Shown here piece after piece: positions 11,526 to 24,503 of a DNA stretch of 64,000 nucleotides (positions are counted from its first letter, which is position 1; each line of letters opens with the position of its first letter). A program made the translations under genes and the position numbers. The DNA comes from Paraphysomonas bandaiensis (Eukaryota > Chrysophyceae), in contig CBFFRP010000386.1 in the NCBI GenBank assembly GCA_965644295.1, forward strand, positions 48,922 to 112,921, written 5' to 3'. A model generated the notes under the pieces. That model did no database searches, had not been told where the DNA came from, and was given only the letters and a program-made list of their open reading frames with translations.

Positions 11526-12864
11526 GTATCGCATCTTAGTACACCACAGACTACATAACAATATATACAATTTAAGATACATCACTATCTCGAAATATGT
11601 TACGTACAATATATTCGTGTAAAGCGGATTAGTGTTTGGTATGTTCCTTGGAGGCATGTTTCGCGAAACCAGTCATGTTATAGAGGTCGCGTTCGATTCC
11701 CTCCTACAAAGTGTTTTCAAAACATTAAAAAATGTCACTCTACTACCTTACAATATTGACACAATTATATTTGGTGCCTACTACCCTACTCAGACCCTTT
11801 TAGGCAGTGATTATATCAGTCACAGTTGTGTCGTATATATTAAACATAGCCACTGAGGAGAAGATCACTCAGAAATATATACTATATACCAGCTCACCCA
11901 CAACCAAACCACTCAGTGAAGGCTGAGCAGTGCTATTGTTTGCAACATATAGTTTCATTTAAAAAGAATTTAATTACTTTATGATTTTTTACACACTAGT
12001 AATGTATCACACTACCCCGACAATGTTTCAATAATACGGGTTCAACTTTGTCAGGCGTGTCATCAAAACATCTCAAATTCGGTTTAGGTTTATGCAACTA
12101 TGTGAACGTTAATATTGTTATCATTCAAATACAATCAAACCTCAAGTATCGTTTAAACACATACCAATAGTTAGCTTTAAAAAGTAAATAAGACATAAGT
12201 CCGGTAGAACAGAGAGTGGAATTATCAATTGAATAACAATTTTAAAATATGAGGGATGAATTTCTACAAAAACACATATATGACACAACAAGGCATATAA
12301 CAATGTAGAAAACTATAGAAATATACATGATATATACGGCACAGTGATGCATCATATAAGGGGAGGATGCCGATACGGTGCATTCATTAGCGGCATATGG
12401 GGAAATCAAAATCCCATCCTTGGAGCTCTACCTCAGAGAGGACTCGAAAGCCATGGAAAGCAGTGGAGTGATATGAGTGATATCCTCACAACAATAACAC
12501 CAAGATCGCTCGTGGAATCCTAGTCCGTAAACTACAGTGTATTCCACGTACTGCTGTACCTGAATCCCACTTTTTGGACTGCAGAGGGCAACAACAGGCA
12601 CACGCCCAGCTGTCTGGCTGTGTCCCATGACACCCTAAAAAGCGAGGAAAAGCGATAAAAAAATGCCATTTTTTTTAAATTTAAACACATTTTGATTGAA
12701 GGCAGCAGGCAGCATCCACTTCTCGTACCTGCAGTGTCCACATGAGGAATATGATGCACACGCTGCAGCGTATGATATACGAGTATGTTGCCGCTATATG
12801 TGTATTGACTATCTTGTATTTGTAGTCATTCATTTCGAGGGTATCAGGAGGGATAAGCTCACCA
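11526..12864. other. Intergenic, no gene seen
   Basis: AT-rich spacer of 1.3 kb between NudC and the PARP gene. Only short unsupported frames. The 12360-12860 part contains TATAC-like strings before the PARP start and may be its promoter; no defined element recognised. Confidence 0.6.
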
Positions 12865-14528
12865 ATGAATGATTTATCGCACAGCAGCTTAGACGATATT
12901 CCCTCTAAGAGGGCTCGTATCGATTGGAATGCAGAGTTGAGTGAGCACAACATCATCGACCTTGACGATATCCCCACCCAAACTGACTTGTATCCAGAAG
13001 ATTCAGGGGAGACAGTCATCTATCTTCCTCGTCTGCGTGCTCGAGATATCTGTTTCTTTATGGGCATATGTTATGAAGAAGAGAAGATCGAGAGATTTGC
13101 ACAAAACAGCATTCCGATTCCTGATTTCTTGAAACGCATTACAATTAGGAACAATAACAATCATGAAGTTATTGACACCATAAAGAAAAGAATAAAAGAG
13201 TATGAAGTATTCTGTAAAATATACCTGGATGAACCACACGAAGAAAATAGAGAAATTTTGCGACGGGAAATCAGGAACTATCAGGAAGCTGTATTATCAC
13301 CAGAGAAAAGCACAATTCCTTTTATAAACTGCTTGCCATTATCGGTCAGACTATATTGAATATATAAAATTACCATGACCTTGGAAATGTAGGCCGTCCT
13401 TAATATCAATTGCTTTGAGGACAGAAGAGACTATTCAAGTAACCCGCCTAATACGGATCACCGTTCCCTAATGTTTATAGAGATATCTGGTTTACCAGAG
13501 ATGGTTCTCCATTGCTCCGACTATATTAGGAATATTGCCCCCTCACTCTCGACCTGGAGTATGCCTAGTCACTGGTCCTTAGGGTGTGTTTCTAATGCAT
13601 ATGTGCTAGTTGAGGTGGAAAGCAACTCACTTGAGTGGAATAATGTTTTGCGAAATGGAAGGTAGGCTACCCGAGGTGTTGTGGTGGATATTCTATATTT
13701 TTGTATCAATTAGTGCCATGGCTTTTTATATATTGATAGTTATATGAATCGCCTTATTACAGATATACGGAGAGTTTACCAATCGAAATCCAATCCATAA
13801 AGCGCATAGAAAATTTTAACTTGTATCGACAATACGCTGAAAAAAGGAAGAATCTCGTACTTTATAAACAAGAAGCAGCTTACAATGAGATGTGGCTCTG
13901 GCATGGGACTAGTGCGCTTTCGACAGATTGTATTGCGAAAGAAGGATTTGATTTTCGTCTTGCAAAGAGAACTGGGCGGTGGGGAACTGGAACCTATTTC
14001 ACCGATAGTGTGTTATACGCCACAGGATACTCAAAAATGAGAGACCTCCCTAAAGAATATCCAGATATCGTGAAAGTTTTAAAGCAAGCAAAGGTATCAT
14101 AGGTACTACTTCTGTTCTTCGACGTTCTGATTTATTGTGAATATTAGTCGATGGAGGATCAACACAAATATGGGTTCATTCGTGATAATCTCTTTAAGAA
14201 ATATGGACAACTCAAAGTAGAGGAGATTTTTAGGTACATACGAACAAAAAAAAGATGTTTCGATATCATTCTAGCTCAAGTCGCGGTAGGAAGAGTGGAG
14301 CATCGATATGCAGATCCTGTCAGTATAAAAGTACTATAATATGCTGAATCTCATCTATGTATACAGAACATTTCACGACCAAGTGATCAATATGACTCCG
14401 TTTGTGGGACAATAAGCCAGGATAGAAATCAGGGCAATATACATATTATTTATGACTTCCATCAGGCATATCCAGCGTATATTATATCCTTTAATAAACA
14501 ACAGAATTTTTCCGATATGACTCGGTAA
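12865..14528 (+). CDS. PARP-type ADP-ribosyltransferase, H-Y-I triad
   Basis: CDS join(12865..13344, 13393..13661, 13763..14093, 14148..14330, 14367..14528), 474 aa. The first ~250 residues are unassigned; the charged N-terminus has a possible nuclear signal (SKRARIDW). The catalytic half reads PIEIQSIKRIENFNLYRQYA, then the NAD-binding HGT motif (MWLWHGTSALSTDCIAKEGF), the nicotinamide-loop Tyr (GRWGTGTYFTDSVLYA), and the last strands in the final exon (RPSDQYDSVCG; IHIIYDFHQAYPAYIISF). The conserved acidic residue of PARP1 (E988) is replaced by Ile, as in mono-ADP-ribosylating PARPs such as PARP10. Inferred activity: transfer of single ADP-ribose units. Target and compartment unknown. Without the last small exon the domain would look truncated. 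Confidence 0.88.
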
Positions 14529-15094
14529 ATTTTGGATAAAGTATGAAAATGTTGGGTAAATGTGAGTAATATTGCTGCAGAATAGGAGTAATAATACAGT
14601 GATTATAGAGTAAATAAGTAAAATCTATATAAAGCCAAGGTCAAGATTTTGAACGACACTTCCTTTCTAACTAATATCCTACTTTTTGGGTATTTCACCT
14701 TTTGCAATTGCACTCAATATAAATATCATAGAATACGCAGCACTCTCACACAACCATCATTGCTCGAATACTTTTCTTTAAGAACACCTTCCTCATTGTC
14801 GACACGAACAATACTTGTGGAATCTCCAGCAACCTATGAGTTCATACCCGAGAAATCAAAGAATTCCGCCAGAACATATAATACTTTTCACTTCCTGCGA
14901 ACATATACTATATATTCTAGTATTATTCCGGTCCATAAATTGTCCAAATCAATTATACTGCCAGCAGCCCCCTGCTCTTACCATTGATTAAAAACCATTC
15001 ATATTGTGAATGATAGATACTACCTGGAATCTGTCAGATAGAGGGTAATATGTAGTGATACTTCCTCGGTAACCTACTAACTTGAGCAGCAAAT

Positions 15095-15470
15095 ATATCA
15101 GCATATATATAACATTCTGCCTATTCATAAGTAATGCTTGTGTGTGGTACAAGTGACACTAGTATAAGTGCCACATGTGTAGACGTCTTTGGGCCCTTAC
15201 ACATATACAGGCATCCGGGAATGGGCCCACCTCAAGGGCATGCAGGGGTATATCTGAAGGGTAACCGGGGTAGTATTGGGCTTCCTTCTGAAGTCAAGCA
15301 TCCGGGCTGTCCACCTTAAGAACTCAAAAATCCTGAAGTCAGCAGATGTCAGATATATCAACATTCTGCTTGCTGCTTTGAGTGATAAAGTGAAAGTGGT
15401 TGCACTGTGGTGCTTGCTGTGTTAAATATAGTAGGATATCAGAGATAAGCACAGTTAGTTAAATTGTGAT
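15095..15470 (+). repeat. SINE-like dispersed repeat (family R)
   Basis: Family core recognisable: GTAGACGTCTTTGGGCCCT, GGCATCCGGGAATGGGCCCA, AACCGGGGTA, CACCTTAAGAACTCAAAAAT and TCAACATTCTGCTTGCTG, ending with GTGGTTGCACTGTGGTGCTT. The 5' part diverges from the 45372 copy. Confidence 0.75.
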
Positions 15471-15639
15471 ACTAAATTAGTAATGATAGCTATATATATC
15501 AAAATTCACAAGTTTATCAATTCTTGTACAAAAACCATACTTTTCTTTTATTTGTCCAGTTGATCACCCCACACTGATAACACTTCTTCGTATGTTGCTT
15601 CGTTGGTTTCTTTACAACATGCTGAGTGACGTTGTTGCT

Positions 15640-15930
15640 GTTGTTCTGTAATGCGTAGTTGTATGCGAGAACAATTTATGTTTAGATTTATAACAAGTAT
15701 TGACTGGGTTGAATATAGTAGTGAATGTCTTGTTATTAGCAATATGCATGAGTAAGATTCAGAACTAATTTAGCATTGATATAACTAGTGTTTAATTCTG
15801 ATATCCTTCAATTTTACGACACGAAAGCTGTACCACCTCAAGTACCAAGGTGCAACCACATTGGCTGTAGCAGTCAAAGCAAACGCAGTGAGCAAGCAGA
15901 ACATCTGCTGACTTCAGGAATGTGAGTCTT
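15640..15930 (-). repeat. SINE-like repeat (family R) 3' part plus LINE-like tail
   Basis: On the minus strand it reads CTGAAGTCAGCAGATGTTCT, then GTGGTTGCACCTTGG, then a tail with ATTGCTAATAACAAGACATT and CACTACTATATTCAACCCAG. The tail also adjoins the LINE reading frame at about 29880-29985. It faces the copy at 15095-15470. Confidence 0.65.
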
Positions 15931-16971
15931 TAAGTAAAAGTGAGAGAGTCTACTCACGGACGTGTCATCCTTCAGTTTCAATAGGTCGGTTAAGCAGGGG
16001 GATATCCTTTATGGAAGGGTTCCTCGACGTTTAAGGTAGGGTCAGAGTTATGTATAGTGTTTGAGGGAAAAAGTGAGGTGGGGTGCGAGGTGGAGGCGTA
16101 GAATCTGTAAAATGTCTCGGGGCACCGATTACTGCACTTTAGTAGATAGATTTAAATGGAGCTGGCGAAGCTGTCTACATTGGGGTTTGCGTGTTTGGGG
16201 GAATGCAAGTGTTAGAGGAGTAGGGGAAGTGGTCAGTTGCCCAGCTGGGATTCTATACCGAAGTGGGGGAACTTATAGGTTGTGTTGTGATAGTTGGAGG
16301 GAGCTGCTGACCTGGGGCGGGGTTGGGTATAGGGCACAGGCCGTCTTGTCTAGGTATATAGGCACAAGGTTGAATAATTTATTTCTTTGACTCGTGCTCA
16401 ACCAATTTGACTCGTGTGAATAATATTTCCCCAATCATATCTGCAATTGTTATTTGCTTTTACTATTTCAATTGTTGCAATCACTATACTCTTTACTCTT
16501 ATATATTTCTGGTAAACAGGTGCAAACGTGACAGGTATCAAAACTGATAATAACCAGCAGGGCCTGGAAACTGGTAGCTTGTAACCGTTAATGGTGCTGA
16601 AATGGTTGCCGAATTCCCCGCAATTATAATGGCTGCTAACGGTATCAGGCCCCGAGAAACAGATGTGAGGGAACAGCTATTAATGGGCACCTCGAGCAGT
16701 GTTTGGGTGTCTTGGATTACGAATTATGCTTTTTGTTTAATGAACCAAGCAAACTTAGATAATAACTGTAACTTCAATGGTGCCTGTGTTCACCGTCACA
16801 ATGCTAGCTAAAATACCAGGAATCATGATGGATTGAGCGGATCAATACGGATCCGAGATTGAACTTCTACAATTTATATACGGAACTGCATATTATAAGA
16901 GACGGCTGATTGATTTACTACAGTAGAAGAAACCACAAGTAGCTAAAAATTTTAACACACTTGTAATTCGC

Positions 16972-17808
16972 TTAACGGTTAGCCTTGGCCACACGCTCGA
17001 TCTCGTCCTTCTTCTTAATAGCATAGCTGTTGGACGATCCACGGGCAGCGTTAATGATCTCATCGGCGAGACACTCGGCAATGGTCTTTACGTTGCGGAA
17101 AGCAGACTCTCTGGAGCCAGTGGTCATCAGGTAGAGGGCCTGATTAACGCGGCGAAAGGGGGAAACATCAACTGCCTGACGACGAACGACACCAGCAGTG
17201 CCAACTCGTGTGGAGTCTTCACGAGGGCCGCTGTTGATGATGGCATCCACCAACACCTGTGCAACAGAAGAAACAGGCACACACAATCAGACCCATATTT
17301 GTTGGTGATCAAAAAATACTTCAACAGCGTAACACTAAACTAAAGTCTAAAGTTACCTGAACAGGGTTCTGGTCGGTGAGAATGTGAATGATTTCAAGAG
17401 TGTGCTTGATAATACGGCAAGCCATAAGCTTCTTGCCAGTGTTTCTACCGTGACGCATCAAGCTACAGGCAAGGCGCTCCACAATGGGGCACTGATGCAT
17501 ATATTAAACATATAAAATAAATATTAGACGACAAACCTGAGCCTTGCGAAAACTCTTGCGCTGGTATCTGCCAGCAGTGTGGTTCATGTAAGTGGCGTGC
17601 TTGCCCTTCACAGCGATGAAATCCTACAATGAAAAATATTACACATACTTGCAGTAGTTCAGTCGCTATATATATACCACAAGAGAGATATCGCTGATCT
17701 CGACCTCATCCAGGGCCCTGTAAACACAGTCAAACAGACAGCAGATATCACGCACTTCCACTCTCACCATTTGCCAAAAAGCTTAATTTCGTTAGCAGGC
17801 TCAGCCAT
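16972..17808 (-). CDS. RPS5: 40S ribosomal protein uS7 (RPS5)
   Basis: CDS complement(16972..17256, 17357..17491, 17537..17623, 17678..17717, 17768..17808), 195 aa, five exons in phase. Nearly every segment matches eukaryotic uS7: [25 protein letters not shown]-type region, [96 protein letters not shown]. It binds the 3' major domain of 18S rRNA at the 40S head near the E site. The N-terminus is short (27 residues in two ~40-bp exons), so an N-terminal extension seen in some species is absent. Codon use is GC-richer than in its neighbours, as expected for a highly expressed gene. Confidence 0.97.
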
Positions 17809-19568
17809 TTTCAATGTAATGAATCAATCAGACCAAATTTAATTAATCTCTCAGCTGTCTTTCCTGTGTGTGTATGCTGTCGAGTGGTGTGTATATTAGT
17901 GGTAGTGGCCCCTCAAAAACCACACCATCAGTAAACAGATCTTCAATGGACAAACTGAATATATCACTGAATCTATATACGGCAGCAGCAGAATATACAG
18001 TATATGGAATACGGTTGTATAATCACTGTACAAAAGTCGTACACACAGGCGGGTAGAGCGAACGCTCCTTCAGCAATCATGCCTGTGGTTAATGTACAGG
18101 GATGCTCTCAGAAATCAGATACTCTATGTTATGTAGCCTGGTGAGCTCATGCATGGGAAGTTGAGTGAGGTTACAGTTCACAGGTTATACTATAGCATAA
18201 TAACTTGCGTCATGCAATCACGAGCTATCATCAACATCATCACGTCATGTAATATGTAGACAGATTCTGATGTTCAGAGTGTTTAGTCATTAGAACTAGT
18301 TCACGAACTGGACGAATACTAACAGTGATGGATATAAGTTATTAAAATATCCTGTGTGGATATTACATAGTAGACTGCAAGCTCAACAATTATCACTGCA
18401 TTACTGGTGAGTGTTTTATATATATATATATGTAACTAGTACAGTCATCAGATAATACTTTAACATATGCGAAAACGTATAAAACTTTGGCGGGAACACT
18501 TCGTGTAATGTCTGTGAAATTTAAACGCAATATTCATCTTTAGTAAGCATGATATATTAATCTCGGATGATATATTAAAATGATATTAGCATATCAGCCA
18601 GTCTCAGAGAATATGCATTTACTTATACACGTTCATTTCTAAATCACTGTCAGTTGTGTTTAGTCTATCGCCGTATAATCATCTATTTCTAATATGGGTG
18701 CCCCATTCCGTCAGTGTGGCGGTATTGTAAGCTCTCCGGTACACCACGTAGCTATGACACCAAGATTTTGCCCTGATTCTAGGCAGTCACATACCCGTTC
18801 ACCATCTTGGCTGACCGTATAGATCACGCGCAGAATTCTTTGAGAGCCCCATCCGTGTTTGCTTCAACGAAGATTTCGCCTTTCTCATAGCTATGCAAGA
18901 CATGGATTATGGATGAAATTCACACAGATTCTAGCAAGGTTGTGTTCACCTTCCCCAGTAGATTACGCGGAGCTTCTCGTGACTATGCATGACTTAGTAT
19001 AGGCCTAGCTTGGCATTGGTTGAGTCCCCTACTCCCCTGGTGATCATGATCATGTGTGGACTATACAAGTACATTGTAGCTCTAGCTGGAGTGTAGATCA
19101 CTACACACAAAACACGCCGGCACGCCGGAATTTTGATAGAATCTAGATAATGCTTCGCCTAATCAATACTAGCACTTCTTTAGGGCACCCTCTCGGAATG
19201 AGACAGTTGAATTAATCTACCATGTCATGTGCCAATATAATCCAGTTCGAAATCTCATTTCAACTTCAAACCACTTTTACTTATCACAATTAAGTTGGGC
19301 TAGAGATTTTCACATCAACAACCACATTATTACCGACACAGGCACAACACACTATCAACAAACGATATAACATATAGTTGCCAGGACTCACAAACATGTC
19401 ACCAGAACCTGACATGTTGTAAACAATACAATTAACCACAAACTCATATACGAACTTGTGAAGGCAACTCAAACTCTGTCGGATCAATCACTGCGTACTT
19501 TATATACATACAATGCATTGCTAGAACATACCGAATAAAAGCAATCAATAACATATACACATCACGCT
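17809..19568. other. Intergenic, no gene seen
   Basis: 1.76 kb upstream of RPS5 and downstream of the gene ending at 19569. The first 250 bp contain TATAC-type strings and ACGGCAGCAGCAGAATATAC (promoter side of RPS5). A short TA run lies at about 18417-18432. Frames are short and unrecognisable. Confidence 0.6.
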
Positions 19569-20143
19569 TTATGATTCAATTGTACGTCGCTTCATCCGCA
19601 GCCAGCTAGTTCTTTGGGGTGTTTCAGTTTTTTCCTGTGTGCTCGGGAGTGGAGCCAGTTTGTTACTTTTGGGATTCAAAGTTGCTAGTAGAGCTGTCGC
19701 AGCCTGAAAATTATATAATGCCTTACTTTCCGGCATAGTGCTTATATATATAATCGAACCTGTTGTGATTTCAATACCATCGACGAAGCCGCTACATCCC
19801 CATCTCCTTCTTTTATTGGTGGGAGCATACTACATATCGATCTTCTACGCGCTTTCTGTTGTGTTTTATGTTTCATCTGTTGATTTCCTGCGTTGGATCC
19901 TTTCGTAGAATCCGTTGGATTCTTAGGTGAGTTAAATGCGGGTATTTCTGGTAATGCAGGAAGCTTGATTCTTCGTACAGCAGGCGTTGGGTCATAATTC
20001 GTGCTGTCGAAAATAGATTTCCACTCTCTGCTTTCTTCATATGCCGGAGAAGTAGGATCTGAATTACGGCGCCGAAAACTACCTCCTCCGCTATCATATC
20101 TTCCCAATAGTTCTTTAAAATGACGCTCTTCGTCACACATCAT
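19569..20143 (-). CDS. Hypothetical basic, Ser/Pro-rich protein
   Basis: CDS complement(19569..19703, 19760..20143), two exons with a 56-nt intron, 172 aa. Not recognised. The sequence is low in hydrophobics, begins MMCDEERHFKELLGRYDSGG, has Ser-Pro and Thr-Pro sites (RRNSDPTSPAYEE) and basic clusters (KARRRS; LRMKRRT). There is no signal peptide or membrane segment, so it is probably intracellular and intrinsically disordered. Support comes from the clean splice, sustained open frame and its place as the minus-strand partner of a head-to-head pair with the methyltransferase starting at 20611. Confidence 0.6.
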
Positions 20144-20610
20144 TTCTCTGATTATTCCTCTATGACAGTCTCAGTCTGCTGGATAGTCAGACTCTACATT
20201 ATTACAAGAACAATTGCGCCCAGCAACTCCTGATAGAAGAAAGAACTACCTTTTTGTGAGTGTATAGTGTTCTTGTGTCGCTATAGTGTCATTGTGTATG
20301 GTGTGATCTACAGTATATCATTGTCATGTTACTCGTGTATATGCCACTTCTATCCAGAACACTGTGTTGGTGTACGTCATCATACGAGCAATATACAAGT
20401 GCACTCACTGCTGCTGATGGATGTGGATGTGTTTAGGGCAGATATCCGGATATCGCACATACTGCTCCAAAATATGCGACTTTTATTAAAAAAACACGAA
20501 AATTACTGCTTTCATTGGGCCGGGTGGTGAAAGTTAGAACTTTATAGTTTAATTTGTGATGAAATGATTCGATTTCCTGCGCACTTAAGCTTAAGTAGTC
20601 GTGGGTCTCG

Positions 20611-22643
20611 ATGGAGCGATGGGCCTTGTTGAAACGTGCCCTGAATGGCCAACGCGATGAGTCCAGCAGCTCCTCTATTCACCGTCATAATGGATTTAAG
20701 CTCATACCTAAGTATGTATATATATATGTGTGTATACAGAGCATATTGCCCGCTGCACGTATACACTCCTCTTACATGATCGAATTATTCTAATGCATCG
20801 TCTGGTATTGAACAGAAAGTTTACGGTGTGGACATGGTGTGTGGAGTATGAGATATCTGTCGACTCGACATGGAGTGAAATGCTTGAGAGCATTCGAGTG
20901 CGAATGGCTGCTGCAGATTGTAGTGAAGTAAAAGTAAACATAAAGGCTAATAGGACAGCCTTATTGCAAAAGGCAAAGACTGTCATCGATGTACGTACAT
21001 GTGACGTATGAAATCGTAATATATACTATTGAGTGCATAGGATTTGCTACCTACATGTCTCCTGAGTATTAACCTCATTTGTATCAAAATATACAGGAAG
21101 GTGTGTCAGAAGGTATACTTAGAGTACAGGGTGATTCTATATTTGCCCATGATCCATCATTCCAGCCATTTTTACCAAACGCAAAATACTATAGATACCA
21201 CCTTCCATGTATATACCCCGCAATGCACACGGAGCATGCGAACGATATTTCCGAGCTGGGCTCACCTGAAAACGTATCGGATAAATCTGTTGAAGTTAAA
21301 CATTTATCTTTGGAATGTTTCCCCGAAGATTGTGTCGTTTTCACTAGGGAGAAGGCAGTGGATGCTGCAGTCGGGGTGTCGGAACTGCTGTCTCACTTGG
21401 TCCACGGTGTGGACAACACTGGCAATGTGAAGGTGACTGCGTGCTCTTGATTCACCTATATAAAAAGTGCATTTCATACGAATTGAATTGTATTGTATAT
21501 TACCTAGTTGCCCCAGTACTATTATTCACGAATGCTTCCTTTTATTCATAATGCTGTCACACTCCAGCTACTGTTTTCGTAGAAGTGCAACATGTAATAT
21601 GCAGAATAGTTATTGTATTTATTACAGCTACGATGTGCTAACAAGTGTGCATTAAGGTATGGGCTTCCGAGAGCATGCTGCTGCACGTACTGCTGAGGAA
21701 TGTGTTTTATATCGAAGATTTCGCGAACAAGTATGCACGAACCCCTGTCAATGAGATGAATTGATAATGCCTTCCTGCGCTGCTTAATATTTTCTATAGA
21801 CGGGTCCTGGAGCTAGGAGGCGGCTTGACGGGTCTGTGTTCATTGGGTCTAGCTGCCTCATTGAGCCACTCTTGTGAAGAAATTGTTTGCACCGACGGTC
21901 ATCCTTCTTGTGTGGCGAATCAGGTACATTTAAATCAGTAATATTACAACTTCACTCTCGTCTAGTATGCACTGTTACCTGTAAATCGTGATGATCTATG
22001 CCAACGTAATACTTATACAAATCTTATTTGAATTGGCCATCAAACCACTACACACAGATGACTGCAGAATATACTGCTTATTGACATCAAAAACCTTGAA
22101 TATTTTAATGGTATGATTTTTTCCTTCTGTGTACAGAGGGTATGCATCGCTATGTGTGAACAAAGCAACTGCCTTCGGAAGGGGGTTAAATTATCAGCGC
22201 ATCAACTGCGGTGGCTATCGAACGACCCCCATGGTGAGCTTCGCTCCCTCACACAAAACTACACCTGCCTCTTTGACCGCATTGTGGCATCCGATTGTCT
22301 CTTTTTCAAAGATTTCCACGATGACCTTGTATGGCTATTGTCGAATGCACTGTCTAGCAATGGAATTGTTTACATGTTACAACCGAATAGAGGAAATACC
22401 ATGAGAATTTTTTTGGAAAAGGCTACGAGCGTTTTTGACGTGACTGTCACAGCTAGCTACGATAGCGCGGTATAGTTCTTCTCTTCCAAATGTTTCGTAT
22501 GTAAGTCTTTTGTCCACCTATATGTGCAGATTTCAGAGCTTCATGAAGAGTTTGTGCGAGCGAAAGACTCCACTGGATATGACCCTGATATACACTACCC
22601 AGTTTTAGTAACCCTGACTTTGAAGAGGAGTGATGTTGCATGA
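20611..22643 (+). CDS. CAMKMT: Calmodulin-lysine N-methyltransferase
   Basis: CDS join(20611..20711, 20816..20990, 21097..21432, 21657..21730, 21800..21923, 22137..22469, 22530..22643), 418 aa. It starts MERWALLKRALNGQ, like the RWKLL start of animal CAMKMT. The class-I SAM motif is VLELGGGLTGLCSLGLA, preceded by HGVDNTGNVKVWASESMLL (animal: FDNTGNVCIWPSEEVLA). Later landmarks also match: CTDGHPSCVANQ, FDRIVASDCLFF, LQPNRGNTMRIFL and the C-terminal DIHYPVLVTLTLKR. It trimethylates a lysine of calmodulin (Lys115 in vertebrates) in cytosol or nucleus. It is longer than the animal enzyme (about 320 aa) through an N-terminal insertion of about 100 residues (exons 2-3). Confidence 0.93.
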
Positions 22644-23057
22644 AATCCAACGAAATTGAAATTACTGTTGGCTACTCGATTAGGGTTAGGGTTAGAGTAA
22701 ATATGTAATATTAACTGTTAATAATATAGCTTCATCAGTTCACTTTTCTTGATTTGGCCTTAAATAATTGTCACGTACATTCTTTTCTGTGCTTAATCTA
22801 AGCACTGCTAAATAATCCACTTTTATTTAGTGAAGGGAAGAAGATGTCGCACAGGTATCGGTGGGGTCAGACATTATTCTAGCCTATGTCGTGTATTTAC
22901 GTTTACATTAAAGATAGTTTACAAGCCCGTTTACATACCACTACTGTGTCATATTGTGTCAGAAGGTGTGTCATTCTCGAAAAAATGGCACCATGACTCA
23001 TGTAATATACCTTCATTTACACTTTACCAATATACAGCAGCACATATATTCATCTTT

Positions 23058-23500
23058 CAAAAAAGTCGGACTCGGACTCGCACCTTTTAGTGATGTTCTG
23101 GGGAATAAGTATAGAGAGATATTTCTCCGGGAGACAAACGTGAATTGAGCAGCATATACACTCATCAGCAGATAATTTTCTGCCCACTCATAGCGTGTGT
23201 GGTACAAGAGATGTCAATTGTGTAGACGTCTTTGGGCCTTGACGAATAAGCAGACGTTTGGGAACGGGCCCACCTCAAGGGCATCTGGGGTATTGGGCTG
23301 CCTGCTGCATTAAAGCATCCGGGCTGTTCACCTAAAAGACTCAAAAATCCTGGTCATAATATAATATGTCAGGTAATCAACATTCTGCTTGCTCACTGCG
23401 TTTACTTTTTGATTGATAGAGCGAAAGTAGTTGCACTGTGGTACTTCTGTCGTAGCGCAAAATAGTAGGATATTAGAGTTAAGCACTTTTGCTACTAAAT
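23058..23500 (+). repeat. SINE-like dispersed repeat (family R), near full length
   Basis: Starts at AAAAAGTCGGACTCGGACTC, carries GTAGACGTCTTTGGGCC, CAGACGTTTGGGAACGGGCC, GCATCCGGGCTGTTCACC and a tail GTAGTTGCACTGTGGTACTT...ATAATCAGACATTCACTA, the tail motif also found beside the LINE at 28080-29985. Confidence 0.75.
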
Positions 23501-24190
23501 ATATCTCTAATAATCAGACATTCACTAAATAAATGTTTCTATTCTAACCGAAATAAATTTTATAATAAGGGCTATGCGTTAAACTCTTCTTACTTTCGAA
23601 CTCGGTAATAACAACATTTTGTTCACAAATACTACCATATAATTTGAAGAGGATTTGAAATAAAGACGAAATGTGATTTTATAACTAACATGTAGTACCT
23701 GACATATTCGTACTAATCAAATGAATGTTAATATTGTCAAATTCTTCTCTGGATTGATGAATTTGATTCACGAACTCTGCTTGTTACTGTAGTCAATGTG
23801 ATTCACAATGCCAATATACTCCTCATTGATTATATAGGTTAAATCGTAGCTATATTTCTCATGACTATAAAAATCTAATATCCAAGTTGTATAGCTATTT
23901 GTCAAAGTATTGTTTAAAAATCAATGGTATCTACATAAGGAAATGGCAATTGTACAAGATTATTTCAAAACAACAAATCCCTAAATTTCAATAATAGCTA
24001 CAACCATGATCCGAATCATCATTATCGTTAAATGTGGCATATATTCTTGAAGTACTGTTACGAATTCCTGGTTGTGAAGATAGAGCGCTTGCACTGTTAT
24101 CATTTCTGCTTAGAAAGTTTGCTCATCATTGAGGTTTTACTGGATTTGTATAATGTGGAATACAATGAAATTCCTTTCACATGACTATAG

Positions 24191-24503
24191 TTAAAGTATG
24201 AAGTACTTTAGAGGAGAAAAGGTATATTATATGTTAAGGACAACTGATGTAAACATGTCAATGTGTGATGACAATGAATGGATATGCATGCATGTGACAT
24301 ACTATCCATTCATTCATAATACGTAGTGCGTATGTGATATCGTAACCATCCGCTACCAAGTTAAAGTATTTTAGAGGAGAAAAGGTATATTATATGTTAA
24401 GGACAACTGATGTAAACATGTCAATGTGTGATGACAATGAATGGATATGCATGCATGTGACATACTATCCATTCATTCATAATACGTAGTGCGTATGTGA
24501 TAG
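24191..24503. repeat. Two near-identical ~130-bp units at 163-bp spacing, each with a perfect hairpin
   Basis: The unit starting TTAGAGGAGAAAAGGTATAT occurs at about 24208 and 24371, then runs almost unchanged for ~130 bp. Each unit includes AATGAATGGATA and TATCCATTCATT (24273-24284 and 24303-24314 in copy 1), a perfect 12-bp stem with an 18-base loop containing TGCATGCATG. No coding frame. Near-identity indicates a recent duplication. Confidence 0.9.

Larger units (their letters stand above)
14529..16971. other. Gene-poor interval with convergent SINE-like copies
   Basis: No supported gene. Contains family R copies in inverted arrangement (15095-15470 + and 15640-15930 -), a relatively G-rich block (16040-16380), and at about 16383-16431 a sequence resembling the right terminus of the MULE-like MITE at 31883-32536. 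At 16548-16660 sits CAGCAGGGCCTGG...CAATTATAATGGC, similar to 55598-55680. Confidence 0.65.

Noticed and set aside
16061-16390. 109-codon Trp/Arg-rich frame
   Set aside because: Composition follows the G-rich block; no domain, no splice context, adjoining transposon-like sequence.
22679-22698. Telomere or chromosome end
   Set aside because: Only two to three TTAGGG-like units with unique sequence on both sides, so interstitial.
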